DNA of 64,000 nt, taken from positions 496,001 through 560,000 of the forward strand of contig CBDEGI010000002.1 of NCBI GenBank assembly GCA_965237575.1. The letters run 5' to 3'. This DNA comes from JAKZVK01 sp965237575. Its GTDB lineage: Bacteria; Acidobacteriota; Terriglobia; Bryobacterales; UBA6623. Below, in pieces: positions 62,214 through 64,000 of this stretch; positions within the stretch are counted from its first letter, which is position 1; every line of letters begins with the position of its first letter. The position numbers were made by a program, and so were the translations under genes. The notes beneath the pieces were generated by a model. It had not been told where the DNA came from and did no database searches. It was given only the letters and a program-made list of their open reading frames with translations.

Positions 62214-63653
62214 ATGCAGAACCATAGTGCGGGTGTGTTCAGGAAACTGAAAACGATCTCGATCGGGCTCGTCACAATGGCAGCGGCCACAATGCTTGCC
62301 TTTTCGGCTTCTTTGCTGGCGGAATCAGCGGCAGCCGACATCGGTAGCCGACTGGAGCTGTTCGTCGATCAACACCGCATCGAAACGATGCGTGGCGTTC
62401 GCTTGCAACTGCACCCGCCGTGACCTGCCGAAGTCGTTCTCCGGTTTGACAAACCCTGGGAGGGACGGCACTCGGCGTACGTGACTGTCCTCAAGGACAG
62501 CGACCGCTATCGCATGTATTACTGCTGCTGGCCGGCCATCGAACTACCCGAGCAGGTCTGCTATGCGGAGAGCCTCGACGGCATCCACTGGGTGAAGCCA
62601 GACCTCGGCCTCGTCGAGTGGCAGGGCTCGAAGCGCAACAACATTCTTCGGAATGGCATCGGTAGTGACAACTTCACGCCCTTTGTAGACACCCGTCCCT
62701 GTGTGCCGAACGGTGAACGCTATAAGGCGGTCGGCAGGGGCTTGCGCCCGAAGAACAGGCTATGGGCCTTCGTCTCCGCCGACGGCATCCACTGGCGGAC
62801 CGTTGGCGACGAGCCGGTGATCAGCGACGGCAGGTTCGATTCCCAGAACCTGGCCTTCTGGGACCCGAACCGAAACAAGTACGTCGCCTACTTCCGCATA
62901 AGTCCTCGCGGCGTACGCGCGATTGGACGGGCTGAGTCAGACGACTTCCGGAACTGGTCGCCGACCATGCCGATCGAATTGGGCGACACGCCACCCGAGC
63001 TTTTTTGCACCAACGCCACTCTGCCGTACTTCCGTGCGCCGCACTACTACTTTCCGTTCCCCAAGCGGTTCAACCCGCAACGCAAGCGGCTCGACTGGCA
63101 CCATAGGCAAGGTGTCTCGGAAGCCGTCGTGCTCAGCAGCCGCGACGGTATTCACTTCGACCGTACGTTTATGCAAACCCTGATTCGACCCGGCCGCAAT
63201 GAGCGCAACTGGGGCGACCGCTCGTCGATGCCCGCATGGGGTTTGCATCAAACCTCTTTCGATGAAATGTCGCTCTACTACAGCCAGCATTACGGCCTCG
63301 ACACGGCGCACATGCGCCGCGGGGTATTCAGGCTTGATGGCATCGCCTCCGCTCACGCCGGCTACGAAGGCGGCGAGCTGGTCACCAAGTCGTTGCTTTT
63401 CGAAGGCAGGCGCCTGATTCTCAACTACGCCACGTCGGCGTCGGGGAGCGTGCAGGTTGAGATCCAAGATGTCAGCGGCAAGCCTATCCCCGGTTTCGCC
63501 TTGGCCGACGCCCCCGAACTGTATGGAGACGCCATCGCTGAACCGTACCCCTGGACAAGTGGAACCGATGTGTCGTCTCTCGCGGGCAAGCCGGTCCGTC
63601 TACGGTTCGTGCTGAAAGACGCCGACCTGTACTCGTACCGTTTCGGCGACTGA
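62214..63653 (+). pseudogene. exported GH32/43-like five-bladed propeller protein with an in-frame TGA
   Basis: Signal around MLAFSASLLAESAAADIGSR after the ATG at 62214. ELFVDQHRIETMRGVRLQLH, TGA at 62421-62423, then PAEVVLRFDKPWEGRHSAYV, DRYRMYYCCWPAIELPEQVC, YAESLDGIHWVKPDLGLVEW, SQNLAFWDPNRNKYVAYFRI, SRDGIHFDRTFMQTLIRPGR, and a C-terminal beta-sandwich (LINYATSASGSVQVEIQDV style; ends KPVRLRFVLKDADLYSYRFG). The layout resembles glycosyl-hydrolase 32/43-like proteins common in Planctomycetes. The stop lies in frame ~70 codons in, with no other lesion. An internal start near 62481 could give a non-exported protein. Activity unknown. Confidence 0.82.
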
Positions 63654-63919
63654 CAGCCGAGTAGCGGCCTGGAAATGAACGGCGTCCGGAGATGGTTTTG
63701 CCCACGACACCAGGCCGATCTAGGAGGCTCCGACGGCTGAGTCCGAACCCCTAAGGGTTGATCTGGCCTTATCGACCGGGTCTTCTGCGACGCGTGTAGC
63801 GGCATCGGAACACGTTCGGAACACTGCACTGGAGCGTTGTAAGTGATTACCAACAAAGCGCTTCTCGGCGGACTACGGATTCCTGTATATCGTCGTTCCC
63901 ACTGGTAACCAGCGAAGGT
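63654..63919. other. convergent spacer, nothing recognised
   Basis: Lies between two genes facing each other. No coding sequence, repeat or clear terminator was identified. Confidence 0.4.
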
Positions 63920-64000
63920 TCACGGCTCCACCCAGAACGAGTATAGGTGGGCGTCGCGCAGATGGAAGCGAAAGCGAACCGTCTTGCCGACCACGGATCT
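63920..64000 (-). CDS. C-terminus of a second GH32/43-like protein, cut by the right edge
   Basis: 26 codons read leftward from base 64000: RSVVGKTVRFRFHLRDAHLY and SFWVEP, stop at 63920-63922. This is homologous to the last residues of the gene at 62214-63653 (LAGKPVRLRFVLKDADLYSY). So a paralogue faces its neighbour tail to tail; the rest lies outside the window. Confidence 0.7.
   Translation of the reverse strand, partial: RSVVGKTVRFRFHLRDAHLYSFWVEP

Overview
The window is a high-GC bacterial chromosome segment, most likely from Acidobacteriota. The evidence is the combination of PadR regulators translationally coupled to very large duplicated MacB-type permeases (ADOP family), remnants of eukaryote-like Ser/Thr kinases that carry C-terminal PD40 propellers, a BlaR1/M56 remnant, SBBP-repeat lipoproteins, and a DUF1552 plus DUF1592/1588 cytochrome-c pair. 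The assignment rests on gene content; no rRNA or tRNA is visible. There is no phage, plasmid backbone or CRISPR array. The region is an accessory, decaying one: around 25 loci are broken, truncated or fused.

Layout. 0-16 kb: an M20 peptidase broken by a tandem duplication, an SBBP lipoprotein split by a MITE, two PadR/ADOP units plus an orphaned PadR, an S41 peptidase carrying a 130-bp scrap of IS1380, a PLP decarboxylase and a TonB-like protein. Every larger spacer here carries a REP-like double palindrome. 16-30 kb: a PQQ-propeller protein, a PAS-GGDEF-EAL protein cut in two by a MITE, an orphan HyuB, a ceramidase-family hydrolase, an MFS transporter, and a dipeptidase / sialidase-like / sialidase-like operon, followed by an ankyrin protein. 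30-40 kb: an insertion-sequence nest (Tn3 scrap, two IS1595 copies, two IS1380 copies) around small envelope genes and a triple-RidA protein. 40-53 kb: a glycoside-hydrolase-like lipoprotein, a 1-Cys peroxiredoxin, a class III aminotransferase, kinase and IlvE relics, a DUF6817 protein, and an enolase-superfamily / HyuA / HyuB operon ended by a MITE and an IS4 scrap. 53-64 kb: a pectate-lyase-like lipoprotein fused to a kinase start, the DUF1552/DUF1592 pair, a PD40 protein split by a MITE, and two convergent GH32/43-like genes at the right edge.

Three dispersed systems stand out. (1) Two related MITE families, four copies of a ~276-bp element (MITE-A) and one 256-bp element (MITE-B), make 8-bp target duplications and share terminal inverted repeats with a resident, now broken, IS1595-family transposon. 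Removing each element with one target copy restores the interrupted reading frame. (2) A leaderless-type promoter with the first codons of a Ser/Thr kinase recurs at about nine places, usually in front of or fused to unrelated genes, while kinase C-terminal ends lie scattered elsewhere. (3) A REP-like palindromic repeat is confined to the first 16 kb. Catabolic themes are the hydantoinase/oxoprolinase family, secreted hydrolases acting on complex polymers or lipids, and Tat- or Sec-exported proteins.
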